Origin: Streptococcus ferus DSM 20646
GTDB taxonomy: Bacteria > Bacillota > Bacilli > Lactobacillales > Streptococcaceae
Length of the DNA stretch: 64,000 nucleotides
Reading direction: 5' to 3'
NCBI RefSeq assembly: GCF_000372425.1
Contig: NZ_AQVD01000002.1
Location: forward strand, 188,307-252,306
Every line of letters begins with the position of its first letter. Within the stretch, counting starts at the first letter, position 1. The translations under genes were made by a program, and so were the position numbers. The notes under the pieces were generated by a model. That model made no database searches. It had not been told where the DNA came from and saw only the letters and a program-made list of their open reading frames with translations. This document shows, piece after piece, positions 19,030 to 28,114 of the stretch.

Positions 19030-19300
19030 CTAAATCTTCCTCTATTACCTTGTCAAAAGACTAGCTCTGTCTGGACGCTCAAGGCAAGCCTAATGTCCTG
19101 ATTGCTAATCCCTTAAGAGTTGCTTGGTTCTTCCCTCTTTGCGATACTGCCACAAATTTCTAAGTTATAGGAGCTAGGAGGCTGATTTGCCCATCCCTAT
19201 ATCAATTTCGTTCAAAGGGATGCTATGACTAGTCTTCCATAGCCATCCATTTTCTCCAGACAATTTCAAATGCTGTCTCCCAGCCTTTACTCCTATTATA
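19030..19300 (-). promoter_or_regulatory. Long intergenic leader of the GNAT gene with a strong hairpin and a possible 12-codon leader peptide
   Basis: TATAAT (19295-19300, minus) has no good -35. Downstream, the GGATGGCTATG / CATAGCATCC hairpin (19218-19248) has nine or ten pairs and one bulge, and is not followed by a T run. A frame of 12 codons starts at 19250 with GGAG before it (MDGYGRLVIASL). Short stretches in other frames also look protein-like, so a decayed gene is an alternative. No annotated gene lies in 19030-19482. Confidence 0.4.
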
Positions 19301-19395
19301 ACTTATTTGGACTCTTATGAGCTATCACCTCATCAAAGAAGTCGGCATAAGTCTTCCAAGATGGGCAGTAAACCAGAAAAATTCCTGTAAAAGAC

Positions 19396-19424
19396 TTGCC
19401 AATTGGGAAAAGTTTTGCTAGACT
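19396..19424 (+). promoter_or_regulatory. rpmE promoter
   Basis: TTGCCA (19396-19401), 17-base spacer, TAGACT (19419-19424). Confidence 0.6.
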
Positions 19425-19482
19425 AGAGTAGTTAAGTAACTATGGCTCGAAAAGGGCTATGGCAGAAAGGAATTTTTTTAAC

Positions 19483-19725
19483 ATGAAAAAAGATATTCAT
19501 CCAGAATACCACCCAGTTGTCTTTATGGACACATCAACTGGCTATCAATTTTTGAGCGGTTCTACTAAAACCTCAAATGAAACCGTTGAATTCGAAGGTG
19601 AAACATACCCACTCATCCGTGTGGAAATTTCATCTGATTCACACCCATTCTACACAGGACGTCAAAAATTCACTCAAGCAGACGGACGTGTCGATCGTTT
19701 CAACAAAAAATACGGTCTCAAATAA
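19483..19725 (+). CDS. rpmE: 50S ribosomal protein L31 type B
   Basis: bL31 of the zinc-free B type: 80 residues starting [21 protein letters not shown] and lacking the CxxC zinc ligands of the A type. AAAGGA lies before the ATG; the frame opening at 19459 has no site. It is the usual sole L31 of streptococci. A terminator follows. Confidence 0.96.
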   Translation: MKKDIHPEYHPVVFMDTSTGYQFLSGSTKTSNETVEFEGETYPLIRVEISSDSHPFYTGRQKFTQADGRVDRFNKKYGLK

Positions 19726-19731
19726 GAAAGA

Positions 19732-19760
19732 AAAACCTTGCTGCGGCAAGGTTTTTTTGC
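19732..19760 (+). terminator. Terminator after rpmE
   Basis: AAACCTTGC-TGCG-GCAAGGTTT hairpin ending in a T7 run. Confidence 0.85.
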
Positions 19761-19766
19761 ATCGAT

Positions 19767-20072
19767 TTACGGCACTTCTATCTGTAATAGCTTGGTGTCT
19801 TTAAGGGCATAGAGATGATGCCGCTGATTGGCAGGGATACTCATCAAAGCCGAATCATTTAAGCAATAGGTCTCACCTACTATTTCCACTTGGAGACTTC
19901 CTTCTAGAACCTGAATCAATTTCGTTAAGCTACTGCTTTCATGACTGATTGATTCGCCCGCTGGAATAGCGTAAAGGGTCACAGGATTATCCAGAGCTAG
20001 TTTTTTTGTTAAGGAGCGGCTGGCAATTTGACCGTCATGATAATGAATGAGCTCTAAAAGATTAGCAATCAT
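19767..20072 (-). CDS. Small cupin-domain protein
   Basis: A 101-residue single cupin barrel. Conserved glycine turns (VLEGSLQVEIVGE) and the second cupin motif SIPANQRHHLYAL with one His are visible. The substrate is unknown. It overlaps the end of the next upstream cupin gene by 11 bases and the two are related in layout, so they may form a heterodimer or result from duplication and divergence. Downstream it converges on rpmE. Confidence 0.7.
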   Translation of the reverse strand: MIANLLELIHYHDGQIASRSLTKKLALDNPVTLYAIPAGESISHESSSLTKLIQVLEGSLQVEIVGETYCLNDSALMSIPANQRHHLYALKDTKLLQIEVP

Positions 20073-20412
20073 GCTTGACCTCTGGTTTCACCACAATCAA
20101 GAGCATCTGAAAGGCTTCTTTTGCATACAGGCTGTGTGGAATTTCAGCCGGCATAAGAATGGTCTGACCTTCAGCCACCTCAAAAACAGCCTGATCGATC
20201 GTAATTTCTGCCACACCGCTCAAAACAGTGACCATGGCATCACCAGGCGATGTGTGTTTGGCAATTTCCTGATTCTTATCCAAGGAAAACAATGTTATTC
20301 CTAAATCCTGTCTTTGAACAAGTGTTTTGCTTAATATCTGCTCCTCTTCGATGCTAATTTCCTTTGTTAGGTCTAATACCTGTTTGTGCGGAATTTTATC
20401 AATATAAGCCAT
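20062..20412 (-). CDS. Cupin-domain protein
   Basis: A 116-residue cupin. Motif 1 is HTSPGDAMVTVLSGVAEITI and motif 2 is LMPAEIPHSLYA, so the metal-binding histidines are partly kept. Proteins of this type are often annotated as cupin with unknown ligand. GGGAGG lies six bases before the ATG at 20412. It is the first gene of a two-cupin unit. Confidence 0.75.
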   Translation of the reverse strand: MAYIDKIPHKQVLDLTKEISIEEEQILSKTLVQRQDLGITLFSLDKNQEIAKHTSPGDAMVTVLSGVAEITIDQAVFEVAEGQTILMPAEIPHSLYAKEAFQMLLIVVKPEVKHDC

Positions 20413-20535
20413 AAAAACCTCCCTATGTTGTCCTTCTTGATTTTAGTCACCCTAATCATATCAAAAAGCCTCTGAGCTGTCATCATTTTGAAAGAGCACT
20501 TTTGGAAATCACAGCAGACTACCATCTCGACTGAA

Positions 20536-20563
20536 AAAGCAAGCTCTGAGAGCCTGCTTTTTT
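20536..20563 (-). terminator. Terminator after adcA
   Basis: AAGCAGGCTCT / AGAGCTTGCTT imperfect hairpin with T-run on the minus strand. Confidence 0.7.
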
Positions 20564-20569
20564 GATTGG

Positions 20570-22081
20570 TTAATGAGAAGCCATTTCTTGAGCAATCTCA
20601 TGACCATTGAGATTACTTGGATAATAAGTTGGCCAATGTTCCATTTCTTCCAAAAGCTTATCTTGCGATTCTCCGCCCCAGAATAAGTGGAAATGCCCAG
20701 CCTTCTGCGGAGAAATACCATGATCGCTGAATTGCACATATTTGAACTGACCGGCGTCCTTTTCCTTGGCTTCAAAAAGGTAACGAACGCCACGGTTGCC
20801 TTTTTTATAATTTAAAATCTTATAACCCACATAGCGATAAGTATAGGTCTTCTTCTGACCATTCTGGACAAAAGTCATGGTCTTTTTCTTGCCGCTAATG
20901 GTAATATGATTAACATCTGTCTGGTAGCCAGTCGTGTAATAAGCCTTATACTCAGCTGCCGTCATATCTTTTTTTAATTTGGATTTGTAATCAAAAACCG
21001 TATCTAAACTGCCATCTTGCAGATAAGGATAAACCGACTGCCATTGCCCTGCCCAATCAGACAGGCTACGCTTTTTGACATCTTTGGTCTTAAAGTAACC
21101 GTTATAGACGGTCTTACTTGTATCCTTCTCTGGCTGAATTGTTTTACCAGCGGTATTCGTTGTCTTTTGCAGATTCTTCAAATTCTGCCGCATGACAGAG
21201 AAGTAATCTTCACCCTTATCCATTTGTTTTTGGGTCAGGCTTTCAATAGGATTAAGAACGGCTGTCTTAACCCCTGCTTCGTTTGCCAGAGTTTTGGCTA
21301 CTTTAGAAGAAGCATTTTCTTCAAAATAGATATACTTAATCCCATTGTCTTTAACGTATTTTGATAGTTCTGCCAGACGTTTGCTTGACGGTTCTGATTC
21401 TGCCGTAATACCCGTAATGGAAATTTGTGTCAAACCATATTCCATGGCCATGTAAGAAAAGGCTGCATGCTGGGTAACAAAAGCTTTTTGTTTGGCCGAT
21501 GCAAGACCTTCCTTGTACTCCTTGTCCAGATCTTGGAGCTTTTTGATGTAGGCTGCGGCATTTGCTTTGAAGGCTTCTGCCTTCGTAGGGAAAGACTTGG
21601 AAAGACTATCGCGGATGTTTTCAACCTGCTTGATTGCAAGACTCGGTGCCAGCCACACATGAGGGTCATACTGGTGATGGTGATCTTCCCCCTCATGGTC
21701 ATGGCCTTCTTCTTCCGTCCCGGGCAGAAGAATCATGTCTCCAGTTGATTTGACAAACTTGACCTTGCTCTTTCCGACACTTTTCTTAACTGAACTGATC
21801 CAGGTCTCCATGTTGTCGTCATCATAGACAAAAGCATCGGCATCAGCGATTTTGGCAATATCTTTCGTTGAAGGCTCAAAATCATGCACTTCTGTTCCTG
21901 CCTTAATCAGGAGGCTGACCTTGGCCTCGTCCCCAGCAACACCTTTGGTAAACTCATAAATGGGATAGAAGCTCGTGACAATTGAGATCTGCTCACTTGC
22001 AGAAACAGGTCTTGGTTTGCCTGCAAAGGCTAAAAAAGTCAGACTGATGAAGGTCATCACGAAAAGTAATTTCTTTTTCAT
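20570..22081 (-). CDS. adcA: Zinc ABC transporter substrate-binding protein AdcA with C-terminal ZinT domain
   Basis: AdcA captures zinc outside the membrane for the AdcBC importer. The 503-residue protein has a signal peptide (about residues 1-28), a ZnuA-type domain to about 310 with the His-rich loop EGHDHEGEDHHHQYDPHVW near 130-148, and a ZinT domain (YNGYFKTKDVKKRSLSDWAG onward, ending QEMASH). No lipobox cysteine is present: the signal ends FLAFAGKPRPVSA, so it should be cleaved by type I peptidase. The gene stands alone, with two AdcR boxes over its promoter. Confidence 0.96.
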   Translation of the reverse strand: MKKKLLFVMTFISLTFLAFAGKPRPVSASEQISIVTSFYPIYEFTKGVAGDEAKVSLLIKAGTEVHDFEPSTKDIAKIADADAFVYDDDNMETWISSVKKSVGKSKVKFVKSTGDMILLPGTEEEGHDHEGEDHHHQYDPHVWLAPSLAIKQVENIRDSLSKSFPTKAEAFKANAAAYIKKLQDLDKEYKEGLASAKQKAFVTQHAAFSYMAMEYGLTQISITGITAESEPSSKRLAELSKYVKDNGIKYIYFEENASSKVAKTLANEAGVKTAVLNPIESLTQKQMDKGEDYFSVMRQNLKNLQKTTNTAGKTIQPEKDTSKTVYNGYFKTKDVKKRSLSDWAGQWQSVYPYLQDGSLDTVFDYKSKLKKDMTAAEYKAYYTTGYQTDVNHITISGKKKTMTFVQNGQKKTYTYRYVGYKILNYKKGNRGVRYLFEAKEKDAGQFKYVQFSDHGISPQKAGHFHLFWGGESQDKLLEEMEHWPTYYPSNLNGHEIAQEMASH

Positions 22082-22095
22082 TAGGGTCTCCTTAC

Positions 22096-22127
22096 TTAAC
22101 TAGTTAATTATTTACTGGTTAAGTATA
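22096..22127 (-). promoter_or_regulatory. Tandem AdcR boxes over the adcA -10
   Basis: A perfect TTAACTAGTTAA (22096-22107) and a one-mismatch TTAACCAGTAAA (22111-22122, minus) overlap a TGATATACT extended -10 (TATACT at 22122-22127). Consensus for AdcR is TTAACYRGTTAA. Zinc-loaded AdcR would repress. Confidence 0.88.
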
Positions 22128-22318
22128 TCATACTAAAATTTTTTTGCAAGTCTTTTAAGTAAAAAATATTAGCCAAAAGTCTGAAAGGAAAGATTCTGAC
22201 CCTTGGAATGCCTCTGGAGCGGCGATAGGGATAATTTTGGGGTATTAGGACTGCTGAATCTATTCTAGTGTATTGATCAATTCTTTTTCCTAATTGCCGT
22301 CAGGATTGCGAGAAGAAC

Positions 22319-22356
22319 GACAAAATCGATCCATTCTGTGAACAGATCGATTTTAT
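22319..22356. terminator. Terminator after whiA
   Basis: AAAATCGATC / GATCGATTTT, a 10-bp stem with a 13-base loop. The interval 22128-22318 holds no gene that I can see. Confidence 0.7.
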
Positions 22357-22372
22357 CTCAGGTTTTCTTTGC

Positions 22373-23284
22373 TTATAAATCTTCTGCGATTTTATTGATT
22401 TTGCGCAGACGATGGTTCACACCGCTCTTAGTCAAGGGCTTATCTAAACTGTCCGCGATTTGCTGAATAGAATAGTCTGGATGCGCCAACCTGATTTGGG
22501 CAATCTGCTGCAATTCATAGGGCAGATTGTCCAGTCCAAGCTCATCTGCAATCTTGCTGATATTGTTAATGGTTCGTACACTGGCACTCACTGTTCGAGC
22601 AATATTGGCTGTTTCAGCATTATTGGCCCGATTGATATCATTTCGCGCTTCTCTGAGCAGTTTTAGCTCTTCAAAATGATCTTTGGCCTCCATTGCTCCG
22701 ATAATAATCAAAAAATCCATGATGTCATCTGCCTTTTGCAGATAGGTGACCGCCCCATTTTTACGTTCAAGAACCTTAGCATCCAACATAAACTTTTGCA
22801 ACAAGGCCGATAAGCCTTCAGCATGGTCTAAATAAACGGAAAAAAGCTCCAGCTGATATTTTCCTGACTCTGGATCACGGATAGAACCCGTTGCCAGAAA
22901 GGCTCCTCTTAGGTAAGACCGCCCTTTTTCATCATCTGCCAGAAGGGTTTGTTCAAGACCCGTTTCAATGCCAAAAAAAGCATCAGCCAAATGTAAATCT
23001 GCTAAGATGGCTTCTACTGCTTCCTCTAAAAAAACGGTATACACACGGTTTTTACGGAGGTTATTTTTCTGATGGTGCTTGATTTCTGGAGTGATCTGAT
23101 AGAAGCTTTCTAAAAGAGCGTAAATATGGCGGGCTATTTTAGCATTTTCTGTGGAAATAGACAGGGTCAGTCCTTTACTCGTCAGACCTAGACTCCCAGT
23201 CAGCTTGATGATTGCCGATAGTTCTGCCTTATCAGACAGCTTCAGTCCCAATATTTCTTCTTTTACCTTAGTTGTATAGGTCAT
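22373..23284 (-). CDS. whiA: DNA-binding protein WhiA
   Basis: WhiA combines a degenerate LAGLIDADG homing-endonuclease-like N-domain with a C-terminal helix-turn-helix and acts in cell division and chromosome segregation. The 303-residue protein shows the conserved C-terminal region [35 protein letters not shown] near residues 255-290. It is the third gene of the widely conserved rapZ-yvcK-whiA unit, and its ATG overlaps the yvcK stop (TAATG). Confidence 0.95.
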   Translation of the reverse strand: MTYTTKVKEEILGLKLSDKAELSAIIKLTGSLGLTSKGLTLSISTENAKIARHIYALLESFYQITPEIKHHQKNNLRKNRVYTVFLEEAVEAILADLHLADAFFGIETGLEQTLLADDEKGRSYLRGAFLATGSIRDPESGKYQLELFSVYLDHAEGLSALLQKFMLDAKVLERKNGAVTYLQKADDIMDFLIIIGAMEAKDHFEELKLLREARNDINRANNAETANIARTVSASVRTINNISKIADELGLDNLPYELQQIAQIRLAHPDYSIQQIADSLDKPLTKSGVNHRLRKINKIAEDL

Positions 23285-24258
23285 TACTGCTGCACCCGAA
23301 TGAGATTTAATAGCTCTTCTGTCACACTGTCGCCGTTGTGGAAAGCACCGCCATTTTCCAGGCGCAGAAAATTAGCCGAGACAACTTTGGGAACTTCCTT
23401 TTTCAATCCCGCAAAATCATGTTCCACCTGAACAAGGTATTCGTCAAATTGATTCCTGTCCATATAGTCCTTGGGCACTTTTTCAATATTAACTAAAACC
23501 GTATCAATAAACCGCTCCCCCAGATGACGATTCAGGACACGTACGTGATCAGCATCTGTAAACCGCTCGGTTTCACCGTACTGGGTCATAATATTGCAGA
23601 CATAGGCCACTTGCGCCTTCGTCTGACAGAGAGCTTCTCCAATCTCAGGAATCACCAAATTAGGGAGGATTGAGGTGAACAGCGAGCCTGGGCCTAAAAC
23701 GACCATATCACTTTCCATAATCTCCTCTACCACTTTACGACTGGCCTTAGGGATTTCCTGATCATAAGTATTGGTCACGTAAACGCGGTCAATCATGCCT
23801 TTGTGTTTAGCAATCTGGCTTTCACCGACAACCTCACAGCCATCCTGAAATATAGCATGCAAGGTCAGCGCTTTCTCGCTAGAAGGGTAAATTTTGCCAG
23901 TCACATGAAAGAATTTTGACAAGATCCTCATCGCATTATAGGTAGAGCCCTGCATTTCTGAAATACCAGCAATGATAAGGTTGCCCAAAGGATGACCAGC
24001 CAGAGCGCCGTCTGATTGTTCAAAGCGGTATTGGAAAATTTCCTCGTAAAATTTGGGCATATCGCTCATTGCCACCAGAACATTGCGTAAATCTCCAGGC
24101 GGTGTGAGCTGCAAGGCATTGCGGAGTGCTCCTGAAGAACCGCCATCATCAGCCACTGTTACAATGGCTGTAATATCAGCTTCTTCATGACGCAGACTGT
24201 TTAAGATAACAGGTATCCCAGTCCCTCCGCCAATTATTGTTATTTTAGGTTTTCTCAT
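23284..24258 (-). CDS. yvcK: Gluconeogenesis/morphogenesis factor YvcK
   Basis: YvcK (CofD-like/MgfK) binds UDP-sugars and is needed for cell shape and growth on gluconeogenic carbon in related bacteria. The 324-residue Rossmann-fold protein begins [19 protein letters not shown] and has [12 protein letters not shown] near residue 37 and [14 protein letters not shown] near 190. Its ATG overlaps the rapZ stop (ATGA) and its stop overlaps the whiA start, so the three are translationally coupled. Confidence 0.95.
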   Translation of the reverse strand: MRKPKITIIGGGTGIPVILNSLRHEEADITAIVTVADDGGSSGALRNALQLTPPGDLRNVLVAMSDMPKFYEEIFQYRFEQSDGALAGHPLGNLIIAGISEMQGSTYNAMRILSKFFHVTGKIYPSSEKALTLHAIFQDGCEVVGESQIAKHKGMIDRVYVTNTYDQEIPKASRKVVEEIMESDMVVLGPGSLFTSILPNLVIPEIGEALCQTKAQVAYVCNIMTQYGETERFTDADHVRVLNRHLGERFIDTVLVNIEKVPKDYMDRNQFDEYLVQVEHDFAGLKKEVPKVVSANFLRLENGGAFHNGDSVTEELLNLIRVQQ

Positions 24259-25145
24259 GAACGGTTCACCGTTTCCTTACGTCGATTGCGGTCACGATGA
24301 CTTTCATTGACCTGCCAATTCGTTTTTAAATCTTCTGCTAAGCGGTGAGCAAAGGCCACACTGCGATGCTGGCCTCCTGTACAGCCAATAGCTATTGTCA
24401 AAACAGATTTTCCTTCCCTTTGATAACCTGGCAAGATAGGTCTTAACAGCCCCAACAGGTGTCTATAAAAAGCTGCCGATTCGTCATGATTCATCACATA
24501 GTCATAAACAGGCTGATCAAGGCCCGTCTGATTTCTCAGTTCTGGAAGATAATAGGGATTGGGCAGAAAACGAATATCAAAAACCAAATCCGCATCTAAA
24601 GGCAGACCGTATTTGAAACCAAAGCTCATGACTTCAATTCGGAAAGAGTTTTGGTTGCTGTCATCTGAGAATTCCTCTGAGATCACCTTACGCAGCTGCC
24701 TTGGCGTTAATTCTGTCGTATCAACAACGTGCTGGCTCAGGCTTTTTAAGGGAGCCAAGAGCTCTCTTTCAAGTGTAATCCCGTCAAGCACACGGCCAGT
24801 CGGCGCCAGAGGATGGCTTCTCCTCGTCTCCTTATAACGTGAGACGAGTTCACCGTCTACTGCGTCCAAAAAGAGGATGCGCAAATTGATGCTCTCTGTC
24901 AGCTCAATCTGGTCTAGGGTCGCCTGAACCTCCTTAAAAAACAAGCGGCTGCGCATATCAATCACTAAGGCAACCTTATCATACTCACCGTTATTTTCTA
25001 CCAGCTCTAAGAATTTAGGAACTAAGGCTGGTGGCATATTATCAATGGTAAAATAACCTAGATCCTCAAATGACTGAATCGCAACGGTCTTACCAGCCCC
25101 GCTCATTCCGGTCACAATGACAAGGTTAACCAACTTTTCTTTCAT
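24255..25145 (-). CDS. rapZ: RNase adapter protein RapZ (YvcJ)
   Basis: A 296-residue P-loop protein. The Walker A motif is [12 protein letters not shown] near residues 13-20; the C-terminal domain contains [26 protein letters not shown], the RapZ signature. In E. coli it controls GlmS through sRNA decay; in Gram-positives its nucleotide hydrolysis influences competence and its target is less clear. The start at 25145 ([11 protein letters not shown]) is used because the frame upstream is not protein-like. TGATATAAT lies about 40 bases upstream. Confidence 0.93.
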   Translation of the reverse strand: MKEKLVNLVIVTGMSGAGKTVAIQSFEDLGYFTIDNMPPALVPKFLELVENNGEYDKVALVIDMRSRLFFKEVQATLDQIELTESINLRILFLDAVDGELVSRYKETRRSHPLAPTGRVLDGITLERELLAPLKSLSQHVVDTTELTPRQLRKVISEEFSDDSNQNSFRIEVMSFGFKYGLPLDADLVFDIRFLPNPYYLPELRNQTGLDQPVYDYVMNHDESAAFYRHLLGLLRPILPGYQREGKSVLTIAIGCTGGQHRSVAFAHRLAEDLKTNWQVNESHRDRNRRKETVNRS

Positions 25146-25270
25146 AACACTAATTCCCCCAAAAATAGCTTGAATTAGCTTTATTATATCAAAAAATAAG
25201 CAAGCACACATGATTATCATCACTAAAGGATCTAAAGCGTTAAAAAGGCGCTAATCAAAAATAATCGTGT

Positions 25271-26677
25271 TTATTCAAATAACAACAATCGCTTTTGGTC
25301 TTCCTGGCCTGCAACAGCAAAGTGCACCGCATCCTTTCCTGTCATCGGATCAACAATTCCGACAGAAATTCGATATTGATTTTTACTGGCCTTGATAACG
25401 TTTGAGGTTTTAAGTTTGACAGTGGTCTCTTCTTTAGTGTTAGGAAGCAATTTGGTCAAGTTCAGAGGTATAGCAATTCTTTCAATAGTCTGTCCTGACC
25501 AATTTTGAACATAAACATAGGCTCTCCAATTTCGATAAAAGGGAGCTATACCTGAATTGCGCCAAGACAAGGACAAAGTCGTTGTATTTCCTTCTAATTT
25601 GAGACTGGCTGACGCTATCCATAAACGATACCCCAGTTTTTTTAAGACCTTTTGATAACCTCTACGGTCATCTCCGATATCTTCAGCAATCTTAGGACCA
25701 AGAAAACTTGTATGGGACTCCTCCAAGAGATTCAGGGTTTTGTTCAATTGTCGCCCCAAAAGAACTTTTAGACTGGGGTCGCTGGCCAATTCCCCTCCAA
25801 TTGGTGATTTTTTCCAAGCATTAGGCATGGGAACCAAGGCTTTCTTCTCACCTGTCTGATCATAACTGCCTCCCAATTCAATCCAATCCAACCATGTCTC
25901 CGTACTTTCTACATTTCCGGACATGTCATTATAAAGTCCTAATTGATAGGACTGTGCAATTTTGAAAGGGCGCCTCATCAATAAATCAGCTTTCGAAAAG
26001 GCAGACAGCCATGGTTTGACATATTTGGCCTGTATAGTTGCCTTAGGCAGGGATCTGATATTGCTGTCTTGCTTTACCTGCCACTCTCCCCAGTGACCTA
26101 AACCTCCAAGCTCAATGAAACTGATAAATCCATCCTTACCCCAACGTCTTCCCATAGCGGAAACAATTTTTCCGTAATAGGAAATCAACTTGGGATTACT
26201 GTAATTTGGCGAAAAACCTTTTCCATAAGAAGTGTCGTACCAGTCGCCTGGATCCTCCATCTCTCGGTAAAGCCAATCAGGAATATCCTTATGAACCTCT
26301 CCTTGCGGATAGTCTAAAACAAACCGTAAGACAAGGTGTTTTCCTTCCCTACGCCACTTCTCAAAGCGAAACTTTTTTTCAAGACTTTCCCAATTATATT
26401 TGCCTTTCTGGGGCTCCAGATCCCTCCAGGTAACATCAACATATAACAGATTGATGTCTTGGGTCAGGCTGTCTTGGGTGGCCGCAGGTGGTGCATAGCC
26501 CATCAGAGGATTTGGAACAGCTTGATTTGAATGAGAAAAATGACGCTGATAGACGTTCGGCCTCATTATATAGAACATTGTAATAACAACTGTTAGTACA
26601 GCTAACACAAGAGTCAAAAGTAATAATACTCTTCTTTTCATCGTTACCGACCCCATTATTCGGAAGTCTTTAGCCAT
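25271..26677 (-). CDS. DUF4832-type TIM-barrel-like protein, last gene of the pel operon
   Basis: A 468-residue membrane-anchored protein. One N-terminal helix (about residues 15-35) exports the rest. The body begins NPLMGYAPPA and has a beta-galactosidase-like barrel: YVDVTWRDLEPQKGKYNW, ELGGLGHWGEWQV near residue 195 with two glutamates placed as in glycosidases, then a beta-sandwich typical of DUF4832. Function is unproven. The start at 26677 has GGGGAG five bases upstream and overlaps the DUF4956 stop by eight bases. As the ninth gene of the operon it may cleave or trim the exported polysaccharide, which is inference. Confidence 0.75.
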   Translation of the reverse strand: MAKDFRIMGSVTMKRRVLLLLTLVLAVLTVVITMFYIMRPNVYQRHFSHSNQAVPNPLMGYAPPAATQDSLTQDINLLYVDVTWRDLEPQKGKYNWESLEKKFRFEKWRREGKHLVLRFVLDYPQGEVHKDIPDWLYREMEDPGDWYDTSYGKGFSPNYSNPKLISYYGKIVSAMGRRWGKDGFISFIELGGLGHWGEWQVKQDSNIRSLPKATIQAKYVKPWLSAFSKADLLMRRPFKIAQSYQLGLYNDMSGNVESTETWLDWIELGGSYDQTGEKKALVPMPNAWKKSPIGGELASDPSLKVLLGRQLNKTLNLLEESHTSFLGPKIAEDIGDDRRGYQKVLKKLGYRLWIASASLKLEGNTTTLSLSWRNSGIAPFYRNWRAYVYVQNWSGQTIERIAIPLNLTKLLPNTKEETTVKLKTSNVIKASKNQYRISVGIVDPMTGKDAVHFAVAGQEDQKRLLLFE

Positions 26678-27341
26678 GATACTCCCCATTATATTGAATA
26701 AGAGTTACATCCTCAACATCTTCCAGATTACGAATTTTTTCCATAAAGGTCATATCATTCTTCTCGCAGAAAACTTCGACAGCCATTTCAACAAGATCTG
26801 CTCGCATCGTTTTTGACTTAATAAAGTGTTTCATTTTACCAAAAGACTGAATAATTTGATCACCGGTTTCGTCTCCCTTGTAATGGATAACGGCGATATA
26901 GACCTTACCGGAGTGCTGAATATGACTAAAAATGACTAGCATGATGATAATAATGGCTGCTGTCAGAATGGCCAAAATATACATCCCGGCACCTACAGTA
27001 ATGCCCGTTGTAATCGCCCAAAATAAGTAAAGCAAATCCATGGGGTCCTTCACAGCGGTTCTGTAACGAACAATGGAAAGGGCACCAACCATACCAAGAG
27101 AGATGACAATATTAGAACTGATAGCTAAGGTTACCATTGCTGTCAGAATGGTCATCCCAATCAAGGTCATGGCAAAACTTCTGGAATAAACAACCCCTGT
27201 AAAAAATTTTTGGTAAACAAAATAAATAATGGCTCCCATCACAATAGCTAATAGTAAAGCACTGAATACTTTACCAAAGTCTTGTGACGAAAAATTCTCC
27301 GATCTTAAGATCGAGTTTTTAATCATGTCTTGAACACTCAT
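26670..27341 (-). CDS. DUF4956 membrane protein
   Basis: A 223-residue protein with four hydrophobic segments between residues 27 and 155, then a soluble ferredoxin-like tail. The signature GALSIVRYRTAVKDPMDLLYLFW (about 82-104) is diagnostic for DUF4956. The family regularly neighbours VTC-domain and CotH proteins, and its role is unknown. AGGAG lies six bases before the ATG. It starts 44 bases after the VTC gene, the largest internal gap in the operon. Confidence 0.85.
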   Translation of the reverse strand: MSVQDMIKNSILRSENFSSQDFGKVFSALLLAIVMGAIIYFVYQKFFTGVVYSRSFAMTLIGMTILTAMVTLAISSNIVISLGMVGALSIVRYRTAVKDPMDLLYLFWAITTGITVGAGMYILAILTAAIIIIMLVIFSHIQHSGKVYIAVIHYKGDETGDQIIQSFGKMKHFIKSKTMRADLVEMAVEVFCEKNDMTFMEKIRNLEDVEDVTLIQYNGEYHG

Positions 27342-27385
27342 TATAATCTCCTAAATATGTATACAGGGGACTTTCCCCTTTGTCA

Positions 27386-28114
27386 TTAAGCCTCATACCA
27401 ATAATCGAAACTATTTAGATAGCGCGTTTTTTCATAGCATAAGACGTATTTTGATACCGCCAAAAACTCATCGGACTCTGCTGCAACAATGTTTTTCACC
27501 ATTTGAGGAAGCAGCTCAGTATATTTGACTTCCATAACCAATTTCCCAGGTTCAAAAATGGGCAAAGTGGGCAGACTGTCGTCAAAAATATCAAAACTAC
27601 CTATTGCTGCTCTCAAATTAGAGTCAAAAGTCAGACGAACGGTTCCGACATCAAAAATCCAAGGTTCTCTTTCATAGTCAACAATCACGCGCGGACGCAT
27701 AAGATTTGTCATACACTCATAGTAAAATTCTTGACATAAGGGATGGGGACTTTTTAATAAAAAACGATAATCTCCTTTGATAATTCGCTCTGTTTCTTCA
27801 CGCGTTAAAGGAGCCGATTCTTTATAGATATGTGCGCCAAACTTTTTCTTACGTTCTAATTTGATGCTTTGATCACTGTAATTATAGATTCTGATACGAT
27901 ACTTTTTTCGCATAAGAATACCAGCCTCTTTCTCTTCATAGCTACTATTCCAGTAGTCATCAAAATAAAGACTGCGGATGGTATAGGCACCTCCTGAGGC
28001 ATGCTTGTCGAGCGTCAATAATTCTTTAAAACGTTTGGTCAGCAGCTTTTTTCCCGGATGGTTAATCAGATACTTTAGTTCGTGGCGAAAACGTTCTTCC
28101 TTATCCTTCTTCAT
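27386..28114 (-). CDS. VTC (polyphosphate polymerase) domain protein
   Basis: A 242-residue triphosphate-tunnel metalloenzyme of the VTC type. The tunnel residues of yeast Vtc4 have clear counterparts: RHELKYLI (residues 10-17), KYRIRIYN and IKLERKKKF near 85-105, VIVDYEREPW near 170, RLTFDSNLRA and VMEVKYTELL near 210. Vtc4 makes polyphosphate from ATP, so this protein could bind or make polyphosphate in the cytoplasm. No membrane segment is present; the adjacent DUF4956 could supply it. The start at 28114 has GGGAGG seven bases upstream. It overlaps cotH by 14 bases. Confidence 0.85.
   Translation of the reverse strand: MKKDKEERFRHELKYLINHPGKKLLTKRFKELLTLDKHASGGAYTIRSLYFDDYWNSSYEEKEAGILMRKKYRIRIYNYSDQSIKLERKKKFGAHIYKESAPLTREETERIIKGDYRFLLKSPHPLCQEFYYECMTNLMRPRVIVDYEREPWIFDVGTVRLTFDSNLRAAIGSFDIFDDSLPTLPIFEPGKLVMEVKYTELLPQMVKNIVAAESDEFLAVSKYVLCYEKTRYLNSFDYWYEA

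Noticed and set aside
19218..19248. The strong hairpin as a terminator of the minus-strand transcript
   Set aside because: No T run follows it and no gene ends upstream; read instead as a leader element.
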